Source: Hydrogenothermaceae bacterium (GTDB lineage: Bacteria; Aquificota; Aquificia; Aquificales; Hydrogenothermaceae). From it: 64,000 nucleotides of DNA. The DNA lies in NCBI GenBank assembly GCA_026418535.1, contig JAOABC010000005.1, positions 1-64,000 of the forward strand, in the 5' to 3' direction. The notes beneath the pieces were generated by a model that saw only the letters and a list, made by a program, of their open reading frames with translations, was not told the DNA's origin and made no database searches. Positions 1 through 8,615 of this stretch are shown piece by piece; within the stretch, counting starts at the first letter, position 1; each line of letters starts with the position of its first letter. Made by a program: the position numbers and the translations under genes.

Positions 1-2532
1 GTTTTTGGAGTAGGCTCGGGGGTAAATTCTCCGGATTAGTTTAAATTCAAACCATTTTCTTATCTCTAAGAATATAAATACGGATAAGAATACCAATACT
101 GGATACTTCCAGTCAGAAATTGGTATGGGTTCACAGTGTAAGAAATCTGATAACAGGTATACTCCTACAATTTGTAGAGGAATACCTACAAATAGGACGG
201 CTAAGTAAAGGTATGGGTTCATCTGGAAGTTCTCTAAAGGTTTGTAGAAGAACGGATAGTCTCGGACAGCTTGCATACCGTGAGCCCACTGGGTGAAGAC
301 TACAGATGTGAAAACTATTGTTACAGCCGTATCTAATGGATAGTTGTTCTTTAGAAGATATGAGAAAAGAGATATATTCACAACTGTCATGAAAATAGCA
401 AAGGTAAATATCCTGTAGAGCTGAAATTTATCTAAAAACCAGTTTGAGAATACTATTGGCTTTAGAGAAAAAATCCATCTCTCCTCTTTAGTTATAGCTA
501 AAGGTTTATCCTGTATACCATCTGTTATCAGATTTACCCAGAGTATCTGGGTAGCATAGAGAGGTTGAGGTAGAGATAAGACAAAAGCAGAGAAAAGTAA
601 CACCAGTTCTCCTATACTTGTAGATACTAAGTACAGAATTACCTTCCGGAGGTTGTGGGATATCCTTCTTCCCATCCGGATAGCGTCCACGATAACTGAA
701 AGGTCCCTTTCTAACAAAACCATCTTTGCTACTGACTTTGTGGCTTCTGAACCTTTACTCATAGCTATACCAAGGTCTGCTGACTTTACAGCAGGCATGT
801 CGTTCACCCCATCTCCTATCATAACCACCTCTTCACTCTCTTGGAGGATCTTCACGATCCTGTACTTATCTTCCGGGGTAGCCCTGGCTATGACAGATAT
901 TTTCTTTACGATCGACCTTAACTCATCATCTGAGTATTTTGATATTTCCCATCCTTCTAAAGCTAGCTTATCCTCTTGGTATATACCAACCATCTGAGCC
1001 ACTGCTTTGGCTGTTTTTAGACTATCTCCGGTTATCATCATCATGTTTATTCCAGCCTCTTTTGCTGCTTTAACTGCTTCAAAAGCTGTACTTTTAGGTG
1101 GGTCTAAAAAACCTATTAAGCCTGTCATCTTTATTTTGAAGTTAAAAACGTTATCTAAGATATCCTTAACTTCCCCATAACCATAGGCTAAGACTCTTAA
1201 ACCAGATTGAGCCATATTGTCGTATGCTTCCTTTAACTTCTCAACATCTCCTTTATTTACAGCCATCCTCTCTAAAATCTCAAAAGCTCCCTTTACAAAG
1301 ATCAGATCTTTACCATCTACTCTATTTATTGAGGCCATGAGTTTTAACTTCGTGTCGAATGGATACAACCAGACTCTCTTATACTCTTCCCTAAGAGATA
1401 TGTAGTCAAACCCCCTCTCTTCAAGCCATTTTAGCATACCTATCTCTAAAGGGTCTCCTCTTTCTATGTCTGAGTCGTTTGCCAAAGCAAATACTAGATG
1501 GTCCATATCTGGATAAAGAGAAAAAACTTGACTAACCGTTAGTTTATTTTCCGTTATAGTTCCAGTTTTATCTGTACATATGAATGTCGCACTCCCAAGG
1601 GCCTCAACAGCGGGGAGCTGTCTTATTAGAACATTCTTCCTGTATAAAGTTATAGCCCCTACCACTAAAGCTATAGTTATAACGATAGGAAGCCCTTCCG
1701 GAACTGCAGATACAAGCTGGGCAATTATGAGCAATACTAGGTTCTCTAAACTCCTACCTTGAAAGAGTCCTATTAAAAATATGATGGAGAGGAGCAACCC
1801 AATTGTAAGTAGTAATCTCCTTGAAAAACGACCGATAGTCCTCATCAGAGGTGTTGCTCTCTCTTTATGTTTTAGCTTCGTGTAGATCTTTCCCATTTCT
1901 GTGTCTATTCCTATACCGTATACAACTCCTTTGGCTATACCTCTACTTACTGCAGTTCCAGCAAAACCTATGTTTTTTCTTTCATAAACTGGTGTCTCTG
2001 TCGGTAAAACCAACTGAGCATCCTTCTCAACAGGTATAGACTCTCCAGTTAAAATAGACTCATCCACTAAAAAGTTGTTTGTTTCTAGCAGTCTAACATC
2101 AGCAGGGATTATGTCCCCCTCCCTTAAGATAACCATATCACCTAAAGTTATCATATCTGCAGGAAGTTCTACATACTTACCATTCCGGATCAATTCAACC
2201 TTTGGGACTGAAAGTTTCGAAAGCTCCTTTAACTTTGACTTAGCCTTTATTTCCTGGTAGAACCCTACAAAACCATTTACCAAGACTATAACGATTATAA
2301 ACGTGAAGTCCTTTATCTCTCCAAAGTGTAAGGCTATAAAGGAAGCTATTATTAGTATGAGAATAAGGGGACTTGTGAACTGTCTAAGGAAGATATGAAA
2401 GACACCCTCCTCCTCCAGTTCTATCCTGTTTGGTCCGTACTTGTTAAACCTATACTTAGCTTCTTCTTCTCCTAAACCGTTAAGAGATGTCTCAAGTATA
2501 GAGAGAATCTCCTCCGGTGTTTTATCATACAT
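1..2532 (-). CDS. P-type cation-transporting ATPase (type II, Ca2+/Na+-like), 3' end off the window
   Basis: ATP-driven cation pump of the inner membrane, read on the minus strand from ATG at 2532. About 844 codons are visible and only the extreme C-terminus is missing. Motifs seen: TGES actuator loop near residue 163, the M4 motif PEGLP near 278-282, the phosphorylated Asp in DKTGT at residue 321, an ITGDS segment, and the hinge GDGVND near 573-578. M6 reads NLITDG followed by IQDKPLA. PEGLP and the Asn/Asp of M6 are typical of type II pumps (SERCA/PMR1-like). There is no CPx motif or N-terminal heavy-metal domain, so a copper or zinc pump is unlikely. The start overlaps the stop of the upstream small membrane gene by 8 bases, implying translational coupling. 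The ion itself cannot be read from the sequence. Confidence 0.93.
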   Translation of the reverse strand, partial: MYDKTPEEILSILETSLNGLGEEEAKYRFNKYGPNRIELEEEGVFHIFLRQFTSPLILILIIASFIALHFGEIKDFTFIIVIVLVNGFVGFYQEIKAKSKLKELSKLSVPKVELIRNGKYVELPADMITLGDMVILREGDIIPADVRLLETNNFLVDESILTGESIPVEKDAQLVLPTETPVYERKNIGFAGTAVSRGIAKGVVYGIGIDTEMGKIYTKLKHKERATPLMRTIGRFSRRLLLTIGLLLSIIFLIGLFQGRSLENLVLLIIAQLVSAVPEGLPIVITIALVVGAITLYRKNVLIRQLPAVEALGSATFICTDKTGTITENKLTVSQVFSLYPDMDHLVFALANDSDIERGDPLEIGMLKWLEERGFDYISLREEYKRVWLYPFDTKLKLMASINRVDGKDLIFVKGAFEILERMAVNKGDVEKLKEAYDNMAQSGLRVLAYGYGEVKDILDNVFNFKIKMTGLIGFLDPPKSTAFEAVKAAKEAGINMMMITGDSLKTAKAVAQMVGIYQEDKLALEGWEISKYSDDELRSIVKKISVIARATPEDKYRIVKILQESEEVVMIGDGVNDMPAVKSADLGIAMSKGSEATKSVAKMVLLERDLSVIVDAIRMGRRISHNLRKVILYLVSTSIGELVLLFSAFVLSLPQPLYATQILWVNLITDGIQDKPLAITKEERWIFSLKPIVFSNWFLDKFQLYRIFTFAIFMTVVNISLFSYLLKNNYPLDTAVTIVFTSVVFTQWAHGMQAVRDYPFFYKPLENFQMNPYLYLAVLFVGIPLQIVGVYLLSDFLHCEPIPISDWKYPVLVFLSVFIFLEIRKWFEFKLIRRIYPRAYSKN

Positions 2533-2770
2533 CCTTACCTTTCTCCCTCTGGACGGCCTCCTGGTTCTTCTTTACAAACCACATACTACCGGCAAACATA
2601 ATAACAATGCCTATTATGATGATAATACCCTCCCAAAAAGAGCCTGCATTACAGAAAACACCAAAAGAGGAGTAAGGATCACACTGTTTTAAGTCTGATA
2701 TATCTAGAGGGCTCTTTTCCTGGGAGAATGCAGATCCAAAGAATAGAAGAATGAAGAAAAGATATTTCAT
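2525..2770 (-). CDS. Small exported single-pass membrane protein, unknown function
   Basis: An 81-residue protein with an N-terminal hydrophobic signal sequence (MKYLFFILLFFGSAFSQ), a short exposed segment with two Cys near residues 30-40, one strongly hydrophobic helix rich in Ile at about residues 50-68, and a charged C-terminal tail. I do not recognise a family. Its stop codon overlaps the start of the P-type ATPase, so the two are probably made together and it could be a small accessory subunit of the pump. That role is inference from position only. The upstream Xer gene ends 11 bases before its start, so all lie in one minus-strand transcription unit. Confidence 0.7.
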   Translation of the reverse strand: MKYLFFILLFFGSAFSQEKSPLDISDLKQCDPYSSFGVFCNAGSFWEGIIIIIGIVIMFAGSMWFVKKNQEAVQREKGKDV

Positions 2771-2781
2771 TTTATGTTACC

Positions 2782-3660
2782 TCAGAAGTTTATTTTTTCT
2801 GCCAGAACTTTTGTTGCTTTTAGAAGTTGCTTTTGACCTACCTTTGCATACCTTGCAGTAGTGATTGGAGAAGTATGTCCTATCAACTCTTGAATAACTC
2901 TAAGTTCTGTTCCAGCTTGAAGAGCCATCGTAGCAGCTGTATGCCGCAGCTTGTGAGGATGCAAAAGTACTCCGGCTTTATTCCCAAGTTCCCTTATCTT
3001 CCTCCAAAAAGAGTGATAGGATATAGGAAAAACTATATCAAACTGATGACTTTTAAGATAATCTATTAACATCACAAGTGGCTTTCCTGTTATAGGTACC
3101 TCCCTCTCTTTATCTCCCTTTCCCTTAAACTTTATGAAAGCTATATCTTCATCCACTATATCCTCTCTAATTGCCGTATCCACACCGAAAGTTTTTTCAT
3201 CTCTGTATATTACTATACTATCCCTTCTTACACTCAACAGCTCAAATGAACGAAATCCAGTTAGAACCATGAGAGTTATAGCAGTCTTCATAGTGCTATC
3301 GTTTATACTCTCTAAAACTCTCTTTAACTCCTCATCTGAGAGGGAGGATGGAATCCTCTGGGATATCTTAGGTCTGTGAGACTTTGTTATAGGGGAAGTC
3401 TTAACTATCTCAAGGTCTATAAGATAATGGAATGGTGAGTTCAGAGAGGCTAATTTTCTGGCTATAGTGGAAGACTTATTGTTCTTAGACTGAAGCACCA
3501 TCCTGAACTTTGCTATATCTGCTTTTGACACATCTGACACATTCTTATCCCCTACTATATCTAAAAACTGCCTTAAATCCACTCTGTAGTTTTTCAGAGT
3601 ATTCGGAGACCTATCCTGTATGTAAGACAGAAAAAGATCAACAGACTCACTGAGTCTCAT
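2782..3660 (-). CDS. Tyrosine recombinase, XerC/XerD family
   Basis: A 292-residue site-specific recombinase. The N-terminal SAM-like core-binding domain covers about residues 1-90 and the catalytic domain about 105-292. The catalytic set is complete: Arg137 in TGFR, Lys in the KGKGDK beta-hairpin (180-184), His236 and Arg239 in HKLRH, His262 in LIGH, and the nucleophile Tyr271 in TTARY. The length matches XerC/XerD (about 300) rather than phage integrases. It overlaps the end of ubiX by 14 bases. Because it sits between housekeeping genes with no att-like repeats nearby, chromosome-dimer resolution at a dif site is more likely than an integrase role. The dif site was not found in this window. 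Which Xer paralogue it is cannot be decided here. Confidence 0.9.
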   Translation of the reverse strand: MRLSESVDLFLSYIQDRSPNTLKNYRVDLRQFLDIVGDKNVSDVSKADIAKFRMVLQSKNNKSSTIARKLASLNSPFHYLIDLEIVKTSPITKSHRPKISQRIPSSLSDEELKRVLESINDSTMKTAITLMVLTGFRSFELLSVRRDSIVIYRDEKTFGVDTAIREDIVDEDIAFIKFKGKGDKEREVPITGKPLVMLIDYLKSHQFDIVFPISYHSFWRKIRELGNKAGVLLHPHKLRHTAATMALQAGTELRVIQELIGHTSPITTARYAKVGQKQLLKATKVLAEKINF

Positions 3661-4228
3661 CTTCTCTCCACCTTTTGTACAAATTGCGATCTAAACCAAA
3701 CTGGTCTAATATCTTACCAACTACAAAGTTTACCATATCCTCAACACTCCTTGGTCTGTGGTAGAAGCCTGGGGATGCTGACATAACCACAGCACCGGCT
3801 AGGGCTACCCTCTTCATATTCTCTATATGGATAAGGTTATAGGGCATCTCTCTAACCAGCAACACTAACCTTTTCTTCTCTTTGAGAGCAACGTCACAGA
3901 CTCTATGGATTAAATTCGAAATTACCCCGTTTGCTACTGCAGATAGAGTAGAGATGGAACAAGGAGCCACTATAACACCTTCTGTCTTTATTAGTCTCGA
4001 ACCACTTGATATTGGAGAGGCTAAATCTCTGTTTGAATGGACTTCCACGTTCGAGTTTAAGCTTCTTAAGAATTCTGATTTGGTTATACCTTCCTCCTTT
4101 TCCATTACTGTATAGGCAGTGCTAGATACGATGAGGTTGACTTTTCCGTGTTTAGAGAGTTCTTCCACGACTCTTTTACCGTACACGAAACCACTAGCTC
4201 CTGATATTCCAACTATGTAAGTTTTCAT
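3647..4228 (-). CDS. ubiX: Flavin prenyltransferase UbiX
   Basis: Makes prenylated FMN, the cofactor of UbiD-type decarboxylases, from FMN and dimethylallyl phosphate. The N-terminal motif GISGASG with the flavoprotein fold, the APCSISTLSAVANG segment, the REMP loop and the C-terminal SPGFYHRP segment are all characteristic. Length is 193 residues from the ATG at 4228, the family's usual size. An upstream in-frame TTG at 4246 would add six residues ahead of the flavin-binding motif and lacks a convincing ribosome site, so I prefer 4228. The gene faces away from the dedA gene across a 31-base gap, so two divergent promoters must be compact or overlap the coding starts. No ubiD lies in the window. 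Confidence 0.93.
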   Translation of the reverse strand: MKTYIVGISGASGFVYGKRVVEELSKHGKVNLIVSSTAYTVMEKEEGITKSEFLRSLNSNVEVHSNRDLASPISSGSRLIKTEGVIVAPCSISTLSAVANGVISNLIHRVCDVALKEKKRLVLLVREMPYNLIHIENMKRVALAGAVVMSASPGFYHRPRSVEDMVNFVVGKILDQFGLDRNLYKRWREDETQ

Positions 4229-4259
4229 ACTATAATAATAGCACAAGCCCGGAGGATGT

Positions 4260-4832
4260 ATGATCGAAAACTTAGAGCAGTTTATGAGGGATTACGGCTA
4301 CTTAGCCGTGTTTATAGGAACATTCTTAGAGGGAGAAATATTCCTTTTAGTCGCAGGCTTCTTTGTAAAACATGAGTTTTTACAGCTGATACCTACTTTG
4401 ATATTTTCCATACTTGGCGCTCTATTCCATGAACTGATATACTTCTTCCTTGGTAGATGGAAAGGAAGAGCTTTTCTCCTTGGAAACAGATACACAAAGA
4501 GAAGATACAGGAAAGCAAAGAAACTTATAGATAGGTATGGGGTATTCTCTCTGTTTATAATCCGATTTCTCTATGGCATGAGAATAGTTCCCATGATGCT
4601 GTTTGGTGCCACTGGTTTTAGCTTTTATAAGTTCCTGTTTTTCAATATGATATCTCTTGTAATCTGGGCTGTTATATTCTTAAGTATTGGTTATGGTTTT
4701 GGACACGCTGCCGAAGTTGCATTCGGTAGATTAAAGGATGTTTACTTTATCTTCGGTATTGGGGTAATCATCTTAGGTTTGGTTGTTTATGTGGTCTACC
4801 ACCTGAAAAGTAAAAAAGCTGTAGGGAGATAG
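4260..4832 (+). CDS. DedA family inner-membrane protein
   Basis: A 190-residue polytopic membrane protein of the DedA/VTT family, whose members flip lipids such as undecaprenyl phosphate or phosphatidylethanolamine. Seen: an N-terminal LEGEIFLLVAGFF segment, a central basic loop with KRRYRKAKKLIDRYG, and the family signature FIIRFLYGMRIVPMMLFGATG followed by two C-terminal helices. An upstream GGAGGA precedes the ATG at a short spacing. The gene stops one base before the start of pyrB. This is the first of two DedA genes here (the other is at 19549) and they are not close copies. Substrate is unknown. Confidence 0.88.
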   Translation: MIENLEQFMRDYGYLAVFIGTFLEGEIFLLVAGFFVKHEFLQLIPTLIFSILGALFHELIYFFLGRWKGRAFLLGNRYTKRRYRKAKKLIDRYGVFSLFIIRFLYGMRIVPMMLFGATGFSFYKFLFFNMISLVIWAVIFLSIGYGFGHAAEVAFGRLKDVYFIFGIGVIILGLVVYVVYHLKSKKAVGR

Positions 4833-4833
4833 G

Positions 4834-5766
4834 ATGAAAGACCTTGTTAGCATCTCTGAACTATCCAAAGAGAACATAGAAAATATCTTTCAGATAACAA
4901 AAGAATATAAGGAAAGATTTAAAGATGGAGAGAGAAAATTCTCTGACCTAAAAGGATACTCTATCCTCCTTGTGTTTTTTGAGAACTCTACTCGAACTAG
5001 AACCTCTTTCGAACTTGCTGGAAAGATACTGGGAGCTGATACAATAAACATCTCCTCCTCATCCAGCTCTGTTAAAAAAGGGGAGAATCTGTACGACACA
5101 GTTAAAACATTGGAAGTTATGAATACAGACTTTATAATTTTGAGACATTACATGTCCGGAGCTGCATCTATCGTGGGCAGGTCTGTTAGATCAAGAGTGA
5201 TAAATGCTGGAGATGGAACCAACGAACATCCAACCCAAGCTCTCTTGGACGCTTTCACCATACTTGAAAAAAGGGGAAGTCTAGAGGGCCTTAACGTAGC
5301 TATAATAGGGGATATACTCCATAGTAGAGTAGCAAGGTCTAATGTAAAGCTACTTAAGAAGTTTGGGGCAAAGATCACCCTCTGTGGCCCTATAACTATG
5401 ATTCCAAGGTTTGCAAGCGCCCTTGGGGCAGACTACATAACCACAGATGCAGATGAGACTGTAAGGGATAAAGATGTAGTTATATTTCTACGGATTCAAC
5501 TTGAGAGACAGGATAAACCATACTTCTCTACGTTGAATGAGTATTCTGTTCTATATGGGTTAAACGATAAGAGGATAGGATTAATGAGAAAAGATACTCT
5601 CATCATGCACCCAGGTCCAGTAAACAGAGGAGTGGAGATTAAAAGTGAGTTTGTCTATGGAGGTAGAAGTGTGATCCTAGACCAGGTGGAGAACGGTCTT
5701 TTTGTGAGGATGGCTGTTTATAGGTACCTGTCATTGAAAGACGGGGAAAAGAAGATAAATTCTTAA
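4834..5766 (+). CDS. pyrB: Aspartate carbamoyltransferase catalytic subunit
   Basis: Condenses carbamoyl phosphate with aspartate, the first committed step of pyrimidine synthesis. The 310-residue protein shows the carbamoyl-phosphate loop STRTRTSFE (about residues 52-60), HPTQALLD (about 131-138) and the aspartate-binding HPGPVNRGVEI (about 260-270). A Ser-rich stretch SSSSSSVKKGE matches the flexible 80s loop. The aspartate-side motif distinguishes it from the neighbouring ornithine enzyme. It follows dedA by one base and precedes argF by 16, so two sister carbamoyltransferases lie in tandem. No pyrI regulatory subunit is present in this window. Confidence 0.95.
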   Translation: MKDLVSISELSKENIENIFQITKEYKERFKDGERKFSDLKGYSILLVFFENSTRTRTSFELAGKILGADTINISSSSSSVKKGENLYDTVKTLEVMNTDFIILRHYMSGAASIVGRSVRSRVINAGDGTNEHPTQALLDAFTILEKRGSLEGLNVAIIGDILHSRVARSNVKLLKKFGAKITLCGPITMIPRFASALGADYITTDADETVRDKDVVIFLRIQLERQDKPYFSTLNEYSVLYGLNDKRIGLMRKDTLIMHPGPVNRGVEIKSEFVYGGRSVILDQVENGLFVRMAVYRYLSLKDGEKKINS

Positions 5767-5782
5767 AAATCCGGAGGATGTT

Positions 5783-6697
5783 ATGAAAAGAGATTTCTTA
5801 TCTGTTTCTGACTTTTCTAAAGAAGAAGTTATAGAGATCATCAGATATGGAATTGAGCTAAAGAGGAACAAATTTAAAGATAGAACTATCTCTGGAAAAT
5901 CTATAGGTCTCATCTTTATGAAACAGTCTACACGAACTAGACTCTCTTTTGAGGTGGGAGTTTACCAAATGGGAGGACAACCTATCTACATCTCCGGATC
6001 CTCAACTCAGATGAGCAGAGGTGAGGATATCAAGGACACTGCAAGGGTTATGTCCAGATACCTTGATGGGATAGTTATAAGAACATTCTCTCATAAGGAA
6101 GTTCAGGATTTGGCAAGGTATAGCTCTATCCCAGTTATAAACGCACTGACAGACTACCTACACCCTTGCCAGGTGATGGCAGACCTGATGACTATGTACG
6201 AGAGATTTGGGACTTTAAAAGGGAAAAAGGTTACCTACATAGGAGATGGTAACAACATGGCAAACACATGGCTTATAGCCTGTGGTCTTATGGGCATAGA
6301 CATATCCATAGCCACTCCGGAAGGATACGAACCTAACGGTAAGGCGGTCTTAGAAGCGGTAGAACTTGCGAAGAAATCCGGAGCAAAGATAGAACTGACC
6401 ATCGACCCCTTAGAGGCGGCAAGATCTGCTGACGTTCTCTATACAGATGTTTGGGTGAGTATGGGACAAGAGGGTGACAAAGATAAAAAGAAGGTCTTCG
6501 AAGGCTACAGCATAAACGAGAAAGTTCTAAGTGAAGCGAAGGATAGGTGTATAGTGATGCACTGTCTACCAGCTCACAAAGGAGAAGAGATCACAGAGGA
6601 TATATTTGAGAGATACTCAGATATAATATTCGATCAAGCTGAAAATAGACTACACATCCAGAAGGCCATAATGAGTTTTCTCTTCAGAAACCTCTAA
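5783..6697 (+). CDS. argF: Ornithine carbamoyltransferase
   Basis: Forms citrulline from ornithine and carbamoyl phosphate in arginine synthesis. The 304-residue protein contains STRTRLSFEVG, HPCQVMADL and the C-terminal ornithine-site motif MHCLPAHKGEEI, whose Cys is the family marker. The ribosome site GGAGG lies inside a TCCGGAGGATG sequence just before the ATG. Adjacency to pyrB means both users of carbamoyl phosphate can be expressed together. The next gene starts ten bases after its stop. Confidence 0.96.
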   Translation: MKRDFLSVSDFSKEEVIEIIRYGIELKRNKFKDRTISGKSIGLIFMKQSTRTRLSFEVGVYQMGGQPIYISGSSTQMSRGEDIKDTARVMSRYLDGIVIRTFSHKEVQDLARYSSIPVINALTDYLHPCQVMADLMTMYERFGTLKGKKVTYIGDGNNMANTWLIACGLMGIDISIATPEGYEPNGKAVLEAVELAKKSGAKIELTIDPLEAARSADVLYTDVWVSMGQEGDKDKKKVFEGYSINEKVLSEAKDRCIVMHCLPAHKGEEITEDIFERYSDIIFDQAENRLHIQKAIMSFLFRNL

Positions 6698-6707
6698 GGA
6701 GTGAGAT

Positions 6708-8141
6708 ATGGAGACTAAGAAAGTGTACAGAAGGCACGACAGGAACCAGATACCTCTTCTCTCCCCTGAAATAAGGAAGACTACATTTAAAGAGTATATC
6801 CTTGGTTATGGACACACAGCTGCGAAAGATGAGGCTAACAGGTGTATTCTGTGTAAAAAGCCTCCTTGTAGAGAACACAACGGCTCTTATGGTTGCCCTG
6901 TGTATGGAGATATAAACCTATGGATAGAGCAGATCCAAAAAAATAACCTCATAGAGGCTTACAGGATACTGAGAGAGAAAAACCCTTTCCCATCTGTGTG
7001 TGGAAGGGTATGTCCTCAAGATAGACTGTGTGAGAGCACCTGTGTTCTAACATTCAAAGACAATGGCCAAGCTGTAGGAATAGGAGGATTAGAGAGGTTC
7101 GTTGGGGACTCTATAAGGATGTCTGGGATAGACTGGATAGACCCTAAAGAGCGCCCAACCGGCAAGAGGGTGGCAGTGATCGGGTCAGGACCAGCTGGAC
7201 TCTCTGCCGCTTACTTCCTTGCAAAGAAGGGACATTCTGTGGTTGTATTTGAGTCTCTACCTTTTACTGGTGGAGTTATGAGATATGGAATCCCAAGGGC
7301 AAGGCTTGACAGGGAGGTGTTGGACTGGGAGATATCCTTGATACAGAAGCTTGGAGTAGAGATAAGGACAGGAATAACAGTTGGAAAAGATATATCTATA
7401 AACCATCTCCGGAGAGAGTTCGACGCGGTATTTATAGGTGTTGGTTCCGGAAGAGGAAAGAAGATGGGTGTACCGGGAGAAGATCTAAAAGGTGTTTATA
7501 CCGCCATATCATTCCTGATGAAAGCTAACGTGGATTTTGTATCCCCTATGTTGGCTCCAGATGTGGATATTGAACTCCCTAGAGGGAAGAGAGTGGTAGT
7601 GGTTGGAGGTGGTTTTACAGCAGCAGACTGTATGTACACTTCAGTGAGGCTTGGAAATGAGACTCACCTGGTCTATAGAAGAACAAGGGATACATCCTCA
7701 GCCAGACAAGATGAGTGGGATCATTTAGAGGAAGAGGGAGTTATTCTACACTGGTTAACCCAGCCTGTTGAGGTTATTGGGGATGAAAAGGGAAGTGTGG
7801 TAGGCCTTAGATGTGTGAAGATGGAACTCATCCCTGACCAGAAAGCTGGAAGACCAAAACCTGTAAAGGTTCCAAACTCAGAACATATAATAGAGTGTGA
7901 TGCAGTTATAATGGCAATAGGTCAAGGGGACAACCCACTGGCCTATAAAGACTTAGAGGGATTGAGTATAGACAAGTGGAACAACCTATCCACTGTAGAT
8001 ACAAATTTTAAGACTAACATTGAGGGTGTGTTTGCTGGGGGTGATGTGGTAAACGGTGGTGATACTGTAGTTGTGGCTATAAGGCACGGTAGGGATGCTT
8101 CAGAAAGCATAGATCATTACTTGAAAACCGGAGAGTGGTAG
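6708..8141 (+). CDS. Glutamate synthase small subunit-like NAD(P)H-dependent oxidoreductase (GltA/GltD type)
   Basis: A 477-residue flavoprotein of the GltD/NfnB family. The N-terminal domain carries Fe-S ligands in CILCKKPPC, then GCPVYGDI, then the second set in VCGRVCPQDRLCESTC. It is followed by an FAD-binding Rossmann motif GSGPAGLSAAYFLA (about residues 156-169), an NAD(P)H motif VVGGGFTAADC and the C-terminal GVFAGGDVVNGGDTVVVAI. The length and single-subunit layout match the stand-alone TIGR01316-like homologues common in thermophiles, annotated as NADPH glutamate synthase. No gltB large subunit or NfnA partner is adjacent, so glutamate synthase, transhydrogenase or ferredoxin-linked activity are all possible. 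It sits in the pyrB-argF operon. Confidence 0.88.
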   Translation: METKKVYRRHDRNQIPLLSPEIRKTTFKEYILGYGHTAAKDEANRCILCKKPPCREHNGSYGCPVYGDINLWIEQIQKNNLIEAYRILREKNPFPSVCGRVCPQDRLCESTCVLTFKDNGQAVGIGGLERFVGDSIRMSGIDWIDPKERPTGKRVAVIGSGPAGLSAAYFLAKKGHSVVVFESLPFTGGVMRYGIPRARLDREVLDWEISLIQKLGVEIRTGITVGKDISINHLRREFDAVFIGVGSGRGKKMGVPGEDLKGVYTAISFLMKANVDFVSPMLAPDVDIELPRGKRVVVVGGGFTAADCMYTSVRLGNETHLVYRRTRDTSSARQDEWDHLEEEGVILHWLTQPVEVIGDEKGSVVGLRCVKMELIPDQKAGRPKPVKVPNSEHIIECDAVIMAIGQGDNPLAYKDLEGLSIDKWNNLSTVDTNFKTNIEGVFAGGDVVNGGDTVVVAIRHGRDASESIDHYLKTGEW

Positions 8142-8183
8142 GTTAAAATTAATCTATCCAAGAATCTTTGGAGGACTAGAGAG

Positions 8184-8615
8184 ATGAAACGTTTAGTCTC
8201 TGGTATTTTAGGCTTGGCTATCTTAGGGTTCGGTGCTGTACTACCAGCAAATGCTATGGAACATTCCCATCATCACACCGTAGATACCAAAGATAACATC
8301 ACCATCTTGATTAACCTAACAAAGGATAAAGGACAGACTGTTGATATGGCCTTTAGTTTCCTGGAAGTATCCTTACAGAGAGGAAACGAGACTGTAATAT
8401 GGTTAAACTCTGATGGTGTGAAGATTGCTTCCCAAGGGTCAAAGGAAGCGGCAAAAATAAAAGAGTTTATATCAAAAGGTGGAAAAGTCTACGTTTGCCC
8501 TGTTTGTGCAAAAAAAGCAGGTGTAACCAAACTTGTAGAGGGAGCAGAGTTTGCAAATCCAGATATAATATTCACTCTCTTATCAAAGGATAAAACTAGA
8601 GTGGTTAGCTGGTAA
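8184..8615 (+). CDS. Exported DsrE-family protein (predicted sulfur-handling)
   Basis: A 143-residue protein with a signal peptide (about residues 1-24, cleavage after ANA) and a His-rich start of the mature part (HSHHH). The rest has the DsrE/F fold pattern: ITILINLTKD, an amphipathic helix, VIWLNSDGVKIAS and a C-terminal motif with Cys105 and Cys108 in VYVCPVC. Other DsrE-type proteins carry sulfur on such Cys, so a periplasmic sulfur-transfer role is likely but inferred. A 42-base gap separates it from the gltD-like gene, enough for its own promoter. It ends 11 bases inside the 3' end of the convergent radical SAM gene. The His-rich stretch could bind metal. Confidence 0.8.
   Translation: MKRLVSGILGLAILGFGAVLPANAMEHSHHHTVDTKDNITILINLTKDKGQTVDMAFSFLEVSLQRGNETVIWLNSDGVKIASQGSKEAAKIKEFISKGGKVYVCPVCAKKAGVTKLVEGAEFANPDIIFTLLSKDKTRVVSW

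Noticed and set aside
2782-3660. Xer-type gene as an integrase marking a mobile island
   Set aside because: Flanked by core genes, standard XerC/D length, no direct repeats, no phage or conjugation genes.
4229-4246. Upstream TTG start for ubiX
   Set aside because: Adds six residues (CYYYS-like) ahead of the flavin motif without a ribosome site; the ATG at 4228 fits the family.
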